NCBI RefSeq assembly: GCF_024704725.1
Contig: NZ_JALIQS010000018.1
Span: forward strand, 1 to 52,164
DNA length: 52,164 bases
Direction: 5' to 3'
From: Shinella sp. CPCC 101442
GTDB taxonomy: Bacteria > Pseudomonadota > Alphaproteobacteria > Rhizobiales > Rhizobiaceae
Shown piece after piece: positions 7,765 to 16,306 of this stretch. Below the pieces are notes generated by a model. That model was not told the DNA's origin and searched no databases. It saw nothing but the letters and a program-made list of their open reading frames with translations. The translations under genes and the position numbers were made by a program. Position 1 is the first letter of the stretch, and each line of letters opens with the position of its first letter.

Positions 7765-8945
7765 TGCGCATTCACAGGCAAAGGCGCGCTCCCTCGGCAC
7801 CTGGCACCGTGCCACGCGTTGATCCGCGCAAGCATGAAGCGGATACCCGGGCTGATGCCGTCGAACGTTCCGGCGCCAGCGGCCTTCTACGTCGCGATCC
7901 TCGCAAGGACAAGGATCAGAGGCTTCGCCGTGAACTGCATACCGCCCGCGCGACCAGCCGCATCGGCCAAAACACGCACCTGCCTGTTGCACCGCAGCGG
8001 ATCGTGCTGGCGGACGACGTTTCCTGGATCGTCGTCGTCAGCCTTTCGGAGGAGCCGTGGCCGGATGCCGAACGCGAACTGCTGGGTGCGGCGCACAGGG
8101 TGGCTGATGAAATAGGCGGCGGTGTCATCATGGTGCGCGTTGGTTTTCAGGACCCGGCGACAGACCTCGGACAGATCGGCGCCGACCGCGCCGTCCTGCT
8201 GCCGCTGATGACCGATCCGGATGCACTCGCAGCGCATGTCGTGGCCGTGACAGAGCACTTCAACGCGCGCCATGTGTTCTTCGGCGAAGGCGGAGCGGAT
8301 GCCGATGTCGCACGGCGTACGGCCATCCTGCTTGGAGAGCGACCGGCCACGTCCCTGCATCTGCTTTCGAGCGAGAGGGCCACCTTCCAAGAGGCCGGAG
8401 GCCGGACCGAGGTTTGCCGACCACTGCCGAGGGTCGCAACGCTCGCGCCGGGCCGGTTCGACGTCTACGAGAGTGGCGTTGCGCGCGAAGGCAGACGGAT
8501 CGAGATCGAACTCGACGAGAAGACCTCCGGCGTTCGCGACCTCGGCGCCGTCACCGCCTCGCAACTCGATGCGCCGCTCGACGAGGCGCGTTTCATCGTC
8601 AGTGCCGGCGACGGCGTCAACGACTGGGAGGCTTTTCGCGGCGTCACGGAAGCGCTTGGCGGAACGCTTGCCGGAAGTCGCCAAGTCGTGGACGCCGGGC
8701 ATCTGCCCCGGCATCGCCAGGTCGGCGCCTCGGGCACGCTGGTGGAAGCGCGGTGCTATCTGGCCTTTGGTATTTCCGGCGCGCCCCAGCATTTGCAGGG
8801 CGTGCAACGCTGCCGCTATGTCATCGCCGTCAATACCGACCTGCACGCGGCGATGGTCAAGCGCGCCGATCTTGCCATCATCGCCAACGCCCAGCAGGTC
8901 ATGCCCGCCTTGGCCCGGCTTGCCGGAGGGCAGGCTGATGCGTGA
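7761..8945 (+). CDS. etfA: Electron transfer flavoprotein, alpha subunit
   Basis: This 394-residue protein is a FixB/EtfA homologue. The C-terminal FAD domain is diagnostic: AGDGVNDWEAFRGVTEALGG, SRQVVDAGHLPRHRQVG, then AFGISGAPQHLQGVQ and VIAVNTD. The first ~80 residues form a basic extension with RRDPRKDKDQRLRRELH, similar to the long leaders of ETF alphas encoded beside dgcA/dgcB-type genes. ATGA coupling links it to the FeS gene upstream, and it overlaps etfB by eight bases. It probably accepts electrons from the FAD oxidoreductase and/or the demethylase and passes them to the FeS protein. The in-frame ATG at 7764 is an equally possible start. Confidence 0.9.
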   Translation: MMRIHRQRRAPSAPGTVPRVDPRKHEADTRADAVERSGASGLLRRDPRKDKDQRLRRELHTARATSRIGQNTHLPVAPQRIVLADDVSWIVVVSLSEEPWPDAERELLGAAHRVADEIGGGVIMVRVGFQDPATDLGQIGADRAVLLPLMTDPDALAAHVVAVTEHFNARHVFFGEGGADADVARRTAILLGERPATSLHLLSSERATFQEAGGRTEVCRPLPRVATLAPGRFDVYESGVAREGRRIEIELDEKTSGVRDLGAVTASQLDAPLDEARFIVSAGDGVNDWEAFRGVTEALGGTLAGSRQVVDAGHLPRHRQVGASGTLVEARCYLAFGISGAPQHLQGVQRCRYVIAVNTDLHAAMVKRADLAIIANAQQVMPALARLAGGQADA

Positions 8946-9678
8946 TCCGAAGGTCGTCGTCCTCCTCTCGGTCGGCATGCACCCTGTCTCGGGCAGGACA
9001 CGCATGGCGCCTGGCGATGCGCGCGCGCTGGAAATGGCGTTGCGCCTCAGCCCCCATCCCATCGCCCTCCATGTCGGCGATGCATCGAACACGGGTTTGC
9101 GAGACTACCTCGGCATGGGCCTCGACGCGATCGAGGTTCTCGGGATCTGGACCGACGGCGGCGACATCGTGCCCACGCTTTGCGAGCGCCTCGCCGAATT
9201 GAAGCCTGATCTGGTGCTGAGCGGCATGGCTGCCGATGCCGGCGAGGCGAGCGGGATGGTCCCTTATCTCCTCGCGCATGGCCTCGGATTCAGGCACGTC
9301 TCCAGTATAGCCTCGATCGAGGTGATCGAGCCCAACGAGGCGATAGTAATTCAGGCCTATCGCGGCGCGACACGCCGACGACTGGCGGTCCAGCTTCCGG
9401 CGGTCATTTCCGCCAGTGAACTGGCACCGGCGCCGCGCGCCCGAGCATTTGCCCGTTCGCGGCGGGGTACCTTGCAGGTGACCGCCGGAATTGTTGCGAA
9501 GGATCACGAAGCCTCGACCTGGGCGCGGGCGCCAGCGCGCCGGAGGCCGAAGAAGATTTCGGCCGGGCAAACTGCCAGTGACAGTGCGCTCTTGGTCGGC
9601 CTAACGCCGGATGAGGCGGCGCATCGCATCCTCGACTTCCTCAGAGACAAGAACATCATTCAGGAAAGTGGAAAATGA
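8938..9678 (+). CDS. etfB: Electron transfer flavoprotein, beta subunit
   Basis: This is the 246-residue partner of EtfA. The start at 8938 reads MRDPKVVVLLSVGMHPVSGR and lies inside the end of etfA; its frame is open upstream, but that part has no ETF similarity. Recognisable features are the AMP/FAD-side segment ALEMALRLSPHPIALHVG, the LKPDLVLSGMAADAGEASGMVPYLLAHGLG stretch corresponding to the ETF-beta core, and the Arg-rich LPAVISASELAPAPRARAF segment. It overlaps the next gene by four bases (ATGA at 9675). Sequence is divergent from housekeeping EtfB, as expected for a pathway-specific ETF. Confidence 0.85.
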   Translation: MRDPKVVVLLSVGMHPVSGRTRMAPGDARALEMALRLSPHPIALHVGDASNTGLRDYLGMGLDAIEVLGIWTDGGDIVPTLCERLAELKPDLVLSGMAADAGEASGMVPYLLAHGLGFRHVSSIASIEVIEPNEAIVIQAYRGATRRRLAVQLPAVISASELAPAPRARAFARSRRGTLQVTAGIVAKDHEASTWARAPARRRPKKISAGQTASDSALLVGLTPDEAAHRILDFLRDKNIIQESGK

Positions 9679-11186
9679 CGGTTAGCGCTTACGACGTCGT
9701 CGTTATCGGAGGCGGCATCATTGGAGCTGGCGCGGGCCAGCACCTTTCGTCCGCCGGCTACAAGACCGCGCTGTTGGAACGCGGCGACTACGGGGTAGCC
9801 ACGAGCAGCCGCACGTCGCGCCTGCAGCATTGCGGCCTGACGTACTTTTCGGCGGCGAACCACTCGATGTGGAACTTCATCAGCCGTCCGGCCTACGTGC
9901 TGGAATGCATGGAACTCGCCCGGCGTGCGATGCGCGAGCGCGGCGACTTCGTGAAGACGTCACCCGAACGCGTGCGCAAGGTCGAATTCGTGGTTCCTTT
10001 CAATGCCCGAAGCGCGATTTCGGGCCCGCGCGCACGGCTGGCCTTCGGCATCATGTCTCTCTTCGACAGAGGCGTGCCTCTCGATCTCAAGGTCATGTCG
10101 GCCAAGGAAGCTCGACAGCATCCCGGCCTGCAGGGCATGGCCGATCTCGAGGGCGTGCGGGGAGCGCTTGCCTTTACCGAATATCAATATGTCTGGCCCG
10201 AGCGGGTCGTCCTGGACACGGTCATGAAGGCCCGCGATATCGGCCTGGACGCCTTCAATTATGCCGAGGTCGTGGCAATCCGGCGCTCCGGTAGCGATGG
10301 TTGGCAGGTGGATGCACGCTTCGCCGACGGGACGAACCGGACCTTCGAGGCAAGGGCGATCGTCAATGCCGCCGGAGCCTGGGTGGACGACGTCACCGGG
10401 CTTTGCTCCAGCGCAGCACCGCGCCTCAATTCGGGCGCCAAGGGAACGAATGCCGTGGTGCGGCTTCCGGCTTCGATGCGTGGCATCGGCATGGAGACGA
10501 TCACGCCTGAGGGGGCTCCCTTCTATCTCATCCCTTGGGGCGACCTGCACTATGCCGGTCCGTGGGACACGCCGTCGCAAGCGGATCACGCCGGCTACAG
10601 GGCCGCGGAGCCGGAGGTGGACGGTATCCTGAGGATCATGAACCAGGTTTATCCGGGCATTCCGCTGCACCGCGACGATATCCTCTTCACTTGGGCAGGC
10701 GTGCGTCCACGCACGGCCCGCGATGGCGAGCCGATGGGTTCGATGGAGGTCATGGAACACGATCTGACCGACCAGGGCATGAAGAACTTCTTCGTCTTCA
10801 CGGGTGGCCTGCTGATGACCCATCGCGATGCCGGACGCAGGTTGACCGCCGCCGTGGCGCGCCGGCTCCCGCCGTCCGGTCCGAAGCAGCCGCTGGATTA
10901 TTCCGCCCGGCTGGTATCGGAGGGAAACCGCGCGACGGAAGCCAGCGTGCGATACGCCATCGAAAAGGAACAGGCCCGTTTGCTCGAGGACATATTGCGC
11001 CGCCGGCTTTCTCTGGGCTGGGACGAGGACCTTGGCCTCGCCCATGTCGAGAGCGTCTCTGTCATCGCCGCACCGTTGCTCGGCTGGTCCGAGGACGAGC
11101 GCCGGACCAATGTCGCCGCGTATGTCCAATCAACGATTTCCGACTTTAACCCACGCAACCCGCGCCGCTGGATCAAATCCGCATGA
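9675..11186 (+). CDS. GlpD-like FAD-dependent oxidoreductase
   Basis: This 503-residue enzyme has the layout of aerobic glycerol-3-phosphate dehydrogenase. It begins with an N-terminal dinucleotide fold (VVVIGGGIIGAGAGQHL), followed by the family's TSSRTSRLQHCGLTYF. It then has a DAO domain with FTWAGVRPRTARDG and FFVFTGGLLMTHRDAGRRL, and a C-terminal helical domain (VRYAIEKEQARLLEDILRRRLSLGW). Its neighbours are ETF and demethylase genes, not glycerol genes, so the natural substrate is likely an amino- or hydroxy-compound of this pathway, with ETF as electron acceptor. ATGA overlaps join it to etfB and to the demethylase gene. The substrate is unknown. Confidence 0.85.
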   Translation: MTVSAYDVVVIGGGIIGAGAGQHLSSAGYKTALLERGDYGVATSSRTSRLQHCGLTYFSAANHSMWNFISRPAYVLECMELARRAMRERGDFVKTSPERVRKVEFVVPFNARSAISGPRARLAFGIMSLFDRGVPLDLKVMSAKEARQHPGLQGMADLEGVRGALAFTEYQYVWPERVVLDTVMKARDIGLDAFNYAEVVAIRRSGSDGWQVDARFADGTNRTFEARAIVNAAGAWVDDVTGLCSSAAPRLNSGAKGTNAVVRLPASMRGIGMETITPEGAPFYLIPWGDLHYAGPWDTPSQADHAGYRAAEPEVDGILRIMNQVYPGIPLHRDDILFTWAGVRPRTARDGEPMGSMEVMEHDLTDQGMKNFFVFTGGLLMTHRDAGRRLTAAVARRLPPSGPKQPLDYSARLVSEGNRATEASVRYAIEKEQARLLEDILRRRLSLGWDEDLGLAHVESVSVIAAPLLGWSEDERRTNVAAYVQSTISDFNPRNPRRWIKSA

Positions 11187-13222
11187 CCAATACTGAAGCT
11201 CTACTCAAACCTTTCAAGTTGAAGCATTTGACGCTTCGCAACCGCATCATGTCGACTTCCCATGCACCGGGCTATGCGGAAGATGGCATGCCCAAGGACA
11301 AATACCAGCTATACCACGCCGAGAAGGCGAAGGGCGGCATTGCACTCACCTGCTTCGGCGGCTCGTCCTCCGTATCGAAGGACTCGCCGCTGCCCTTTAA
11401 CCAGATCGATGTCAGCGACGATCGCGTCATCCCGTATTTCGAGCAATTTGCTGACCGCGTCCACGCGCATGGCGCCGCCCTCATGTGTCAGATCACGCAT
11501 CTCGGCCGGCGCGGCTCATGGGACTCGCGTGACTGGCTGCCGCTGATCGGCCCGAGTACCAACCGCGAGGAGATGCATGGTTCCTATGCCAAGGAGATGG
11601 AGGACTTCGACTTCCGCCGCGTGCGCCGCCATTTCGCGGAGGCAGCCGGGCGCATCCAGCGCGGCGGCATCGACGGTTGCGAACTGATTGCGACCGCGCA
11701 TCACCTGCTCGACGCCTTCCTCTCGCCCGTTGTCAACAAGCGGACCGACAAATACGGCGGCTCGCGTGAAAACCGCATGCGGTTCGTGATCGAGGTCATG
11801 GAGGAAATTCGCAGCGTCGTCGGCAAGGACTTCATCCTCGGCATGAAGTTCGTGGCCAACGAATTGCAGGACGGGGGCATGGACGCCATGGAGTGTCTGC
11901 GCATCACCCAGGCGCTCGCCGCCACCGGCCTGCTCGACTACATCAACGTCCACCAGGGACATGGCGACACGGTTCGCGGTCTGCAGAGCATGCTGCCGGA
12001 CATGTCCTACGATTCCGGCGCGTTCCTCTACCTTGCCTCTGCGGTGAAGACGGAAGTGGACATCCCGGTCTTCCACTCCTCCGCGATCCGTGATCTCGCC
12101 ACCGCCGCGCGTGCCGTGTCGGAGGGCCATGTCGATATGATCGCAATGACGCGCGCCCACATCGCCGATCCGCATCTCGTTCGCAAGATGATGGAAGGCC
12201 GCGATGACGACATCCGCCAGTGCGTGGGCGCCAACTACTGTATCGATCGCGTTTCCGACGGCCATCCGGCAAGCTGCATCCAGAATGTCTCGACAGGACG
12301 CGAAGGCCAGTTGCCGCACGAGGTGAAGAGCGCTCCCGCCCGCAAAAAGGTTGTGATCGTGGGGGGCGGACCGGGCGGCATGGAAGCTGCGCGCGTCGCG
12401 GCCCTGCGTGGCCACGAAGTGGTCCTGTTCGAGAAGGAATCGCAGCTCGGCGGCCAGTTGCGGTTGGCCCGCGCGCTGGGTTGGCGCGAAAGCATGGGTG
12501 GCATCAGCCGATGGCTCGACATGCAGGTCCGCAAGCTGCGCGTCGACGTGCGGACATCGACCTCTGCCACTGCGCAGGCCGTGACGGCCGAAGAGCCGGA
12601 CGTCGTGATCATCGCCACGGGTGGGCGTCCGGCGATCCCCGAGATCCCGGGCCGCGAACACATCACGCCAAGCTGGGACATCCTGGCTGGCACCGTGAAG
12701 CCCGGTGAGAACGTGCTGCTCTACGATGTGACGGGAGACGCGCAGGGCCTCACTGTAGCAGACTTCATGTCCGAGCGTGGCTCGCTGGTGGAGATCGCCG
12801 CACCCGACCAGATGATCGGCGCTCATATGGGCGGTACGGGGCGCATCAACTTCATGAAGCGCCTGCATGAGCGCGATGTGGTCATGACCCCCGGGTACTA
12901 TCTGCGGTCCGTGTATCTCGAGGGCAACGCGCTAATCGCGGTTCTGCGCGAAGCCTACAGCGATCGCGATCAGGAGCGGGAAGTGACGCAGATCGTCTCC
13001 GAGGCGGGTGTGATGCCGAGCGACGATCTCTACCACGAACTGCGGCCTGCCGCGACGAATGTTGGCGAACTCGACCACCAGGCCTTCATCGACCTGGCCC
13101 CGCAGACCCTGGTGAACAACGAGGCGGGGCGCTACCAGCTTTTCCGCATCGGCGATGCCGTCTACAGCCGCAACATCCATGCCGCCATGTTCGATGCCGC
13201 ACGGCTTCTGCGAGCCGTCTGA
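11183..13222 (+). CDS. TMADH/DgcA/StcD-family oxidative demethylase
   Basis: This 679-residue flavoenzyme has an N-terminal old-yellow-enzyme TIM barrel (FKLKHLTLRNRIMSTSHAPG; ELIATAHHLLDAFLSPVVNKR) and a C-terminal dinucleotide-binding half (KVVIVGGGPGGMEAARVAA). Between them lies the FeS-binding region with C347, C353 and C365; the position equivalent to the second cysteine of TMADH (C-x2-C-x2-C) is A350. The family includes trimethylamine dehydrogenase, 2,4-dienoyl-CoA reductase, dimethylglycine demethylase DgcA and N-methylproline demethylase StcD. ETF and DgcB-like neighbours favour N-demethylation releasing formaldehyde. It is translationally coupled to the upstream FAD enzyme and ends 10 bp before the cyclodeaminase-family gene. 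Confidence 0.88.
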   Translation: MTNTEALLKPFKLKHLTLRNRIMSTSHAPGYAEDGMPKDKYQLYHAEKAKGGIALTCFGGSSSVSKDSPLPFNQIDVSDDRVIPYFEQFADRVHAHGAALMCQITHLGRRGSWDSRDWLPLIGPSTNREEMHGSYAKEMEDFDFRRVRRHFAEAAGRIQRGGIDGCELIATAHHLLDAFLSPVVNKRTDKYGGSRENRMRFVIEVMEEIRSVVGKDFILGMKFVANELQDGGMDAMECLRITQALAATGLLDYINVHQGHGDTVRGLQSMLPDMSYDSGAFLYLASAVKTEVDIPVFHSSAIRDLATAARAVSEGHVDMIAMTRAHIADPHLVRKMMEGRDDDIRQCVGANYCIDRVSDGHPASCIQNVSTGREGQLPHEVKSAPARKKVVIVGGGPGGMEAARVAALRGHEVVLFEKESQLGGQLRLARALGWRESMGGISRWLDMQVRKLRVDVRTSTSATAQAVTAEEPDVVIIATGGRPAIPEIPGREHITPSWDILAGTVKPGENVLLYDVTGDAQGLTVADFMSERGSLVEIAAPDQMIGAHMGGTGRINFMKRLHERDVVMTPGYYLRSVYLEGNALIAVLREAYSDRDQEREVTQIVSEAGVMPSDDLYHELRPAATNVGELDHQAFIDLAPQTLVNNEAGRYQLFRIGDAVYSRNIHAAMFDAARLLRAV

Positions 13223-13232
13223 GGAGCGTACC

Positions 13233-14174
13233 ATGATCCATCTTGATGCTGAACGCATCCGTAAACTGCTGGACTATCCCTACCTCGTTGAGGCGCTGAG
13301 GGACGCTCATGCCGGACAAGGCATGCCGTTGCTCGACCGGTGCATCACCGATGCGGGCAAGGACACGTTCGTTAATCTCATGGCCTGGGCTCAGGGACGG
13401 GCCGTCGCGGTCAAGCTGGTCGGCGTCTTTCCCGAAAATGTCGGGCGCTCGCCGCCTGAACCGTCGATCCAGGGCATCGTCGTGCTCTTCGACGGCCAAA
13501 CCGGCAGGGCGCTGATGACCTGTGACGGCGCCGAAATGACCTATCGCAAGACCGCTGCGGATTCCGCACTGGGTGCAAGCTTCCTCGCGCGCCGGGACGC
13601 ACGCACCCTTCTGGTGATCGGCGCCGGCGGTCTCGCCCCGCATATGGTGCGTGCCCATCGCGCCGCGCGACCGGAACTCGACCGATTTCTGATCTGGAAC
13701 AGAAGCCCCGGAAAGGCGATGGCGGTTGCAGATGAGCTCTCGCACGAAGGCATCGCAGTCGAGGTCCAGGCCTCTCTCGACGATGCACTGGGCCTGGCCG
13801 ATATCATCTCGTCCGTCACGATGGCGACAGCACCGCTGATCAAGGGTGTGCTCCTGAAGCCGGGCACGCATGTCGATTTGGTCGGCTCCTATCTCCCGGG
13901 CATGCGCGAGGCAGATGACGACGTGATGAGCCGCGCAGCCCTGATCTGCATGGATATCCGCGCGGGTCATGATTGCACCGGCGACATAATCCAGCCGATG
14001 GAGAGCGGGGTGATCCACTTCGGGGATATTCGCGCCGATCTTTTCGAGCTGGCAACCGGTGCACATCCAGGGCGCGCATCTGACAGCGACATCACCGTGT
14101 TCAAGAACATCGGCGGCGGCCATCTCGATCTCTTTACGGCCATGGCGCTGCACCGGCGCGTCGCGGAGGACTAA
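13233..14174 (+). CDS. Ornithine cyclodeaminase / mu-crystallin family enzyme
   Basis: This encodes a 313-residue NAD(P)-dependent enzyme. Members convert ornithine to proline, or reduce cyclic imines such as delta1-pyrroline-2-carboxylate, or act as ketimine reductases. The Rossmann motif is in LLVIGAGGLAPHMVRAH (about residues 127-145). The substrate-side segments KLVGVFPENVG and TAADSALGASFLARRDA match the family, and the C-terminus has TVFKNIGGGHLDLFTA. GAGGAG lies seven bases before the ATG at 13233. In this operon a role in reducing or opening the cyclic imine left by oxidation is plausible but unproven. Confidence 0.88.
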   Translation: MIHLDAERIRKLLDYPYLVEALRDAHAGQGMPLLDRCITDAGKDTFVNLMAWAQGRAVAVKLVGVFPENVGRSPPEPSIQGIVVLFDGQTGRALMTCDGAEMTYRKTAADSALGASFLARRDARTLLVIGAGGLAPHMVRAHRAARPELDRFLIWNRSPGKAMAVADELSHEGIAVEVQASLDDALGLADIISSVTMATAPLIKGVLLKPGTHVDLVGSYLPGMREADDDVMSRAALICMDIRAGHDCTGDIIQPMESGVIHFGDIRADLFELATGAHPGRASDSDITVFKNIGGGHLDLFTAMALHRRVAED

Positions 14175-14280
14175 ATCCGTGGTCAGACCGCGTTGCGACA
14201 AATTCAGGCATTCATGGGCCGGGTCCGTAAATGCCACCCAAAGCCGAAGCGATCGGCAAGACCCCTGTAGGAGGTAGACG

Positions 14281-15765
14281 ATGTCATCGAATAACCAGGC
14301 TCGTATCGTGTCCGAGCGCTTCTCGACTGAAGTGAAAAGCTACCGCAACTATATAGGCGGCCGCTTTACCGAACCATCCGCCTCACAGATCGAGGTTCTT
14401 AACCCGGCCTCGGGCGCCGTCGTCGGTCGCGTGCCCGAGAGCACCGCGCAGGAGGTTGACGCGGCCGTGCGGGCCGCTAAGGCTGCGCAGTCCTCGTGGG
14501 AACAACTGCCGGCGATCGAGCGCGCTGGTCATCTGCGTGCTATCAGCGGCAAGCTGCGCCAGCACCGCACTGAGCTTGCCGATATTATCGTGCGCGAGCA
14601 GGGCAAGATCCGTGGCCTCGCCCAGGTCGAGGTCGATTTCACGGCGGATTACATCGACTACATGGCCGAATGGGCACGTCGCCTCGAAGGCGAGGTGCTG
14701 ACGAGCGACCGGCCGAAGGAGACGATGCTTCTCTTGCGTAAGCCGATCGGTGTCGTAGCAGGCATCCTGCCCTGGAACTTCCCGTTCTTCCTGATCGCGC
14801 GGAAGATGGCGCCGGCGCTTGTGACCGGCAACACGATCGTCATCAAGCCGAGCGAGGAGACGCCGATCAATGCTTTCATCTTCGCCGAGCTCGTCGCGGA
14901 AACGGATTTGCCTGCCGGCGTCTTCAATCTTGTCGGCGGCAAGGGCGCCGAAGCCGGCACGGCGCTGGTCAAGCATCCGGACATCGATCTGGTAACCTTC
15001 ACCGGAAGCGTCGCTACCGGTACCCGCATCATGCAGATGGCCGCAGAGAACCTGACTCGGGTGAATCTCGAACTCGGGGGCAAGGCGCCGGCGATCGTTC
15101 TCGCCGACGCAGATCTCGACCTGGCGGCCAAGGCTATTCATGCCTCCCGCGTGATCAATACCGGTCAGGTCTGCAACTGCGCCGAGCGGCTCTATGTCGA
15201 GGAGTCTGTGCACGATGCCTTCGTTGCAAAGTTGAAGGTTCTGTTCGAACAGACGCGCTGGGGCGATCCGTCGGAAGCGGACGACCTCGATATGGGGCCG
15301 CTCATCAATCGTGCAGCCCTCGACAAGGTCGAAGCGGCTGTGCGCAAGGCGACCGAAGAAGGCGCGCGCATTGTGACCGGCGGCAATGTGACCGGTCAGG
15401 GCAAGGGCCATCATTTCGAGCCGACGCTGATCGCCGGCGCAACCGCTGCCATGGAGATCATGCGTCGCGAGACCTTCGGCCCCGTCCTCCCGGTTCAGGC
15501 CGTGAAGAACCTCGACGAGGCAATCGCGCTTGCCAACGACACCGAATACGGTCTGACTTCGTCCATCTATACGAGCAACCTCAACTCGGCGCTGCGTGCC
15601 TGCCGTGAGCTGAAGTTCGGCGAAACTTACATCAACCGCGAGAATTTCGAGGCGATGCAGGGGTTCCATGCGGGCCGCAAGAAGTCGGGCATTGGCGGTG
15701 CGGATGGTAAGCACGGCCTCTACGAGTTCACCGAAACCCATGTGATCTACATCCAGGGTCAGTAA
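14281..15765 (+). CDS. aldA: AldA-type aldehyde dehydrogenase
   Basis: This is a 494-residue NAD-dependent aldehyde dehydrogenase. The catalytic cysteine is C298 in NTGQVCNCAERLYV and the general base is E264 in LELGGKAP; the NAD-site loop is FTGSVATGTRI. GQVCNCAER and the C-terminal INRENFEAMQGFHAG and KSGIGGADGKHGLYE segments closely match lactaldehyde/glycolaldehyde dehydrogenase AldA of enteric bacteria. TAGGAGG lies seven bases upstream of ATG. It closes the operon, after a 106-bp gap with no recognisable gene. It probably oxidises a small aldehyde produced by the flavoenzymes upstream. Specificity for lactaldehyde, glycolaldehyde or another aldehyde is not decided by sequence. Confidence 0.92.
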   Translation: MSSNNQARIVSERFSTEVKSYRNYIGGRFTEPSASQIEVLNPASGAVVGRVPESTAQEVDAAVRAAKAAQSSWEQLPAIERAGHLRAISGKLRQHRTELADIIVREQGKIRGLAQVEVDFTADYIDYMAEWARRLEGEVLTSDRPKETMLLLRKPIGVVAGILPWNFPFFLIARKMAPALVTGNTIVIKPSEETPINAFIFAELVAETDLPAGVFNLVGGKGAEAGTALVKHPDIDLVTFTGSVATGTRIMQMAAENLTRVNLELGGKAPAIVLADADLDLAAKAIHASRVINTGQVCNCAERLYVEESVHDAFVAKLKVLFEQTRWGDPSEADDLDMGPLINRAALDKVEAAVRKATEEGARIVTGGNVTGQGKGHHFEPTLIAGATAAMEIMRRETFGPVLPVQAVKNLDEAIALANDTEYGLTSSIYTSNLNSALRACRELKFGETYINRENFEAMQGFHAGRKKSGIGGADGKHGLYEFTETHVIYIQGQ

Positions 15766-15778
15766 CGCTCATGACTGC

Positions 15779-15803
15779 GGGCCGGGGCTTCGCGCCTCGG
15801 CCC
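15779..15803 (+). terminator. Putative terminator hairpin after aldA
   Basis: GGGCCGGGGC (15779-15788) can pair with the GCC-TCGGCCC arm ending at 15803 around a TTCG-type loop, with one G-T pair. It starts 14 bases after the aldA stop. No U-run follows, so termination would be weak or factor-assisted. Confidence 0.45.
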
Positions 15804-16178
15804 GAACTCGCGCTGATGGATTTATCCGCCAGAAATGCGCTGGAAACACCGGGGGCATTTTGCCTTGGCTGAAGGTAGGCGAAGGCCCACATCAGGAATG
15901 GGGAAGATCGGGTGGGCTCCGACGATATCGGCTGCTAGGATGCAGCGAAGCCAATCGCGACCGCCGACTTGAGGTCGGCAGCGGAATGGCAGCTATCTGC
16001 TAAGCCAAGGCCAATGGCGACTGACAAGTGCCGGCCCCATTCGGACGGCGAGATTACTGCGCATACGACCGCTTCTGGCGTAAGCAGAAACTCTCAATGC
16101 TGGGCCAGTTTGAGATTGAGACTTTACAAGTCTCCGTCCCATCAGGCCCCTGCAACCAAACTTCCACGCGATACCAAC
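15804..16178. other. Gene-free stretch between aldA and IS
   Basis: No gene is recognisable here. There is a small hairpin CCGAC-TTGAG-GTCGG around 15966-15981. The open frames present in both directions have no family signature, and one (minus strand 15993-16253) simply reads through the dispersed repeat. The stretch ends at a good terminator at 16179. Confidence 0.5.
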
Positions 16179-16201
16179 AAAGCCCCCTCGTGGGGCTTTT
16201 T
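16179..16201 (+). terminator. Rho-independent terminator in repeat copy B
   Basis: AAAGCCCC (16179-16186) pairs with GGGGCTTT (16192-16199) around a CTCGT loop and is followed by TT, making a compact intrinsic terminator. The reverse direction also has an A/T tract, so it could work both ways. It overlaps the dispersed repeat. Confidence 0.7.
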
Positions 16202-16250
16202 GCGTTTTAAGCCACCAAACACCCCACATCGGGGTCTGGCCTCTGCTCGC
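16184..16250 (+). repeat. Dispersed repeat, copy B
   Basis: This copy aligns with positions 1-60 through CCCCTCGTGGGGCTTT, TGCGTTTTAAGCC, AAACACCCCACATC and GGCCT-TGCTC. It also aligns with 37436-37480 through TTAAGCCACCAAACACCCC and CTGGCCTCTGC. It holds two hairpins, CCCC-ACATC-GGGG being the second. It lies six bases from the end of the IS3 element at 16257. Confidence 0.6.
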
Positions 16251-16306
16251 CATCAGTGACCAGCCCCTGAAGTTTCATCCTGCTGCGATTAGAGCCACGG
16301 CGGTTT

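Noticed and set aside
7887..9092. 401-codon minus-strand open frame across etfA/etfB
   Set aside because: The composition is typical of an antisense GC frame, with no recognisable domain. The ETF motifs on the plus strand explain the sequence.
11516..12868. Long open frame (450 codons) on the minus strand inside the demethylase gene
   Set aside because: It is a mirror of the strongly coding plus strand in GC-rich DNA. Its translation is histidine- and aspartate-rich with no family motif, while the plus strand shows clear OYE and Rossmann motifs.
13086..14237. Minus-strand open frame opposite the ornithine-cyclodeaminase gene
   Set aside because: It is an antisense shadow. No ribosome site or domain is seen, and the plus strand has a clear Rossmann motif and GAGGAG site.
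15993..16253. Minus-strand open frame of 86 codons before the IS
   Set aside because: It runs through the dispersed repeat and its terminator hairpin, has no ribosome site and no family signature.
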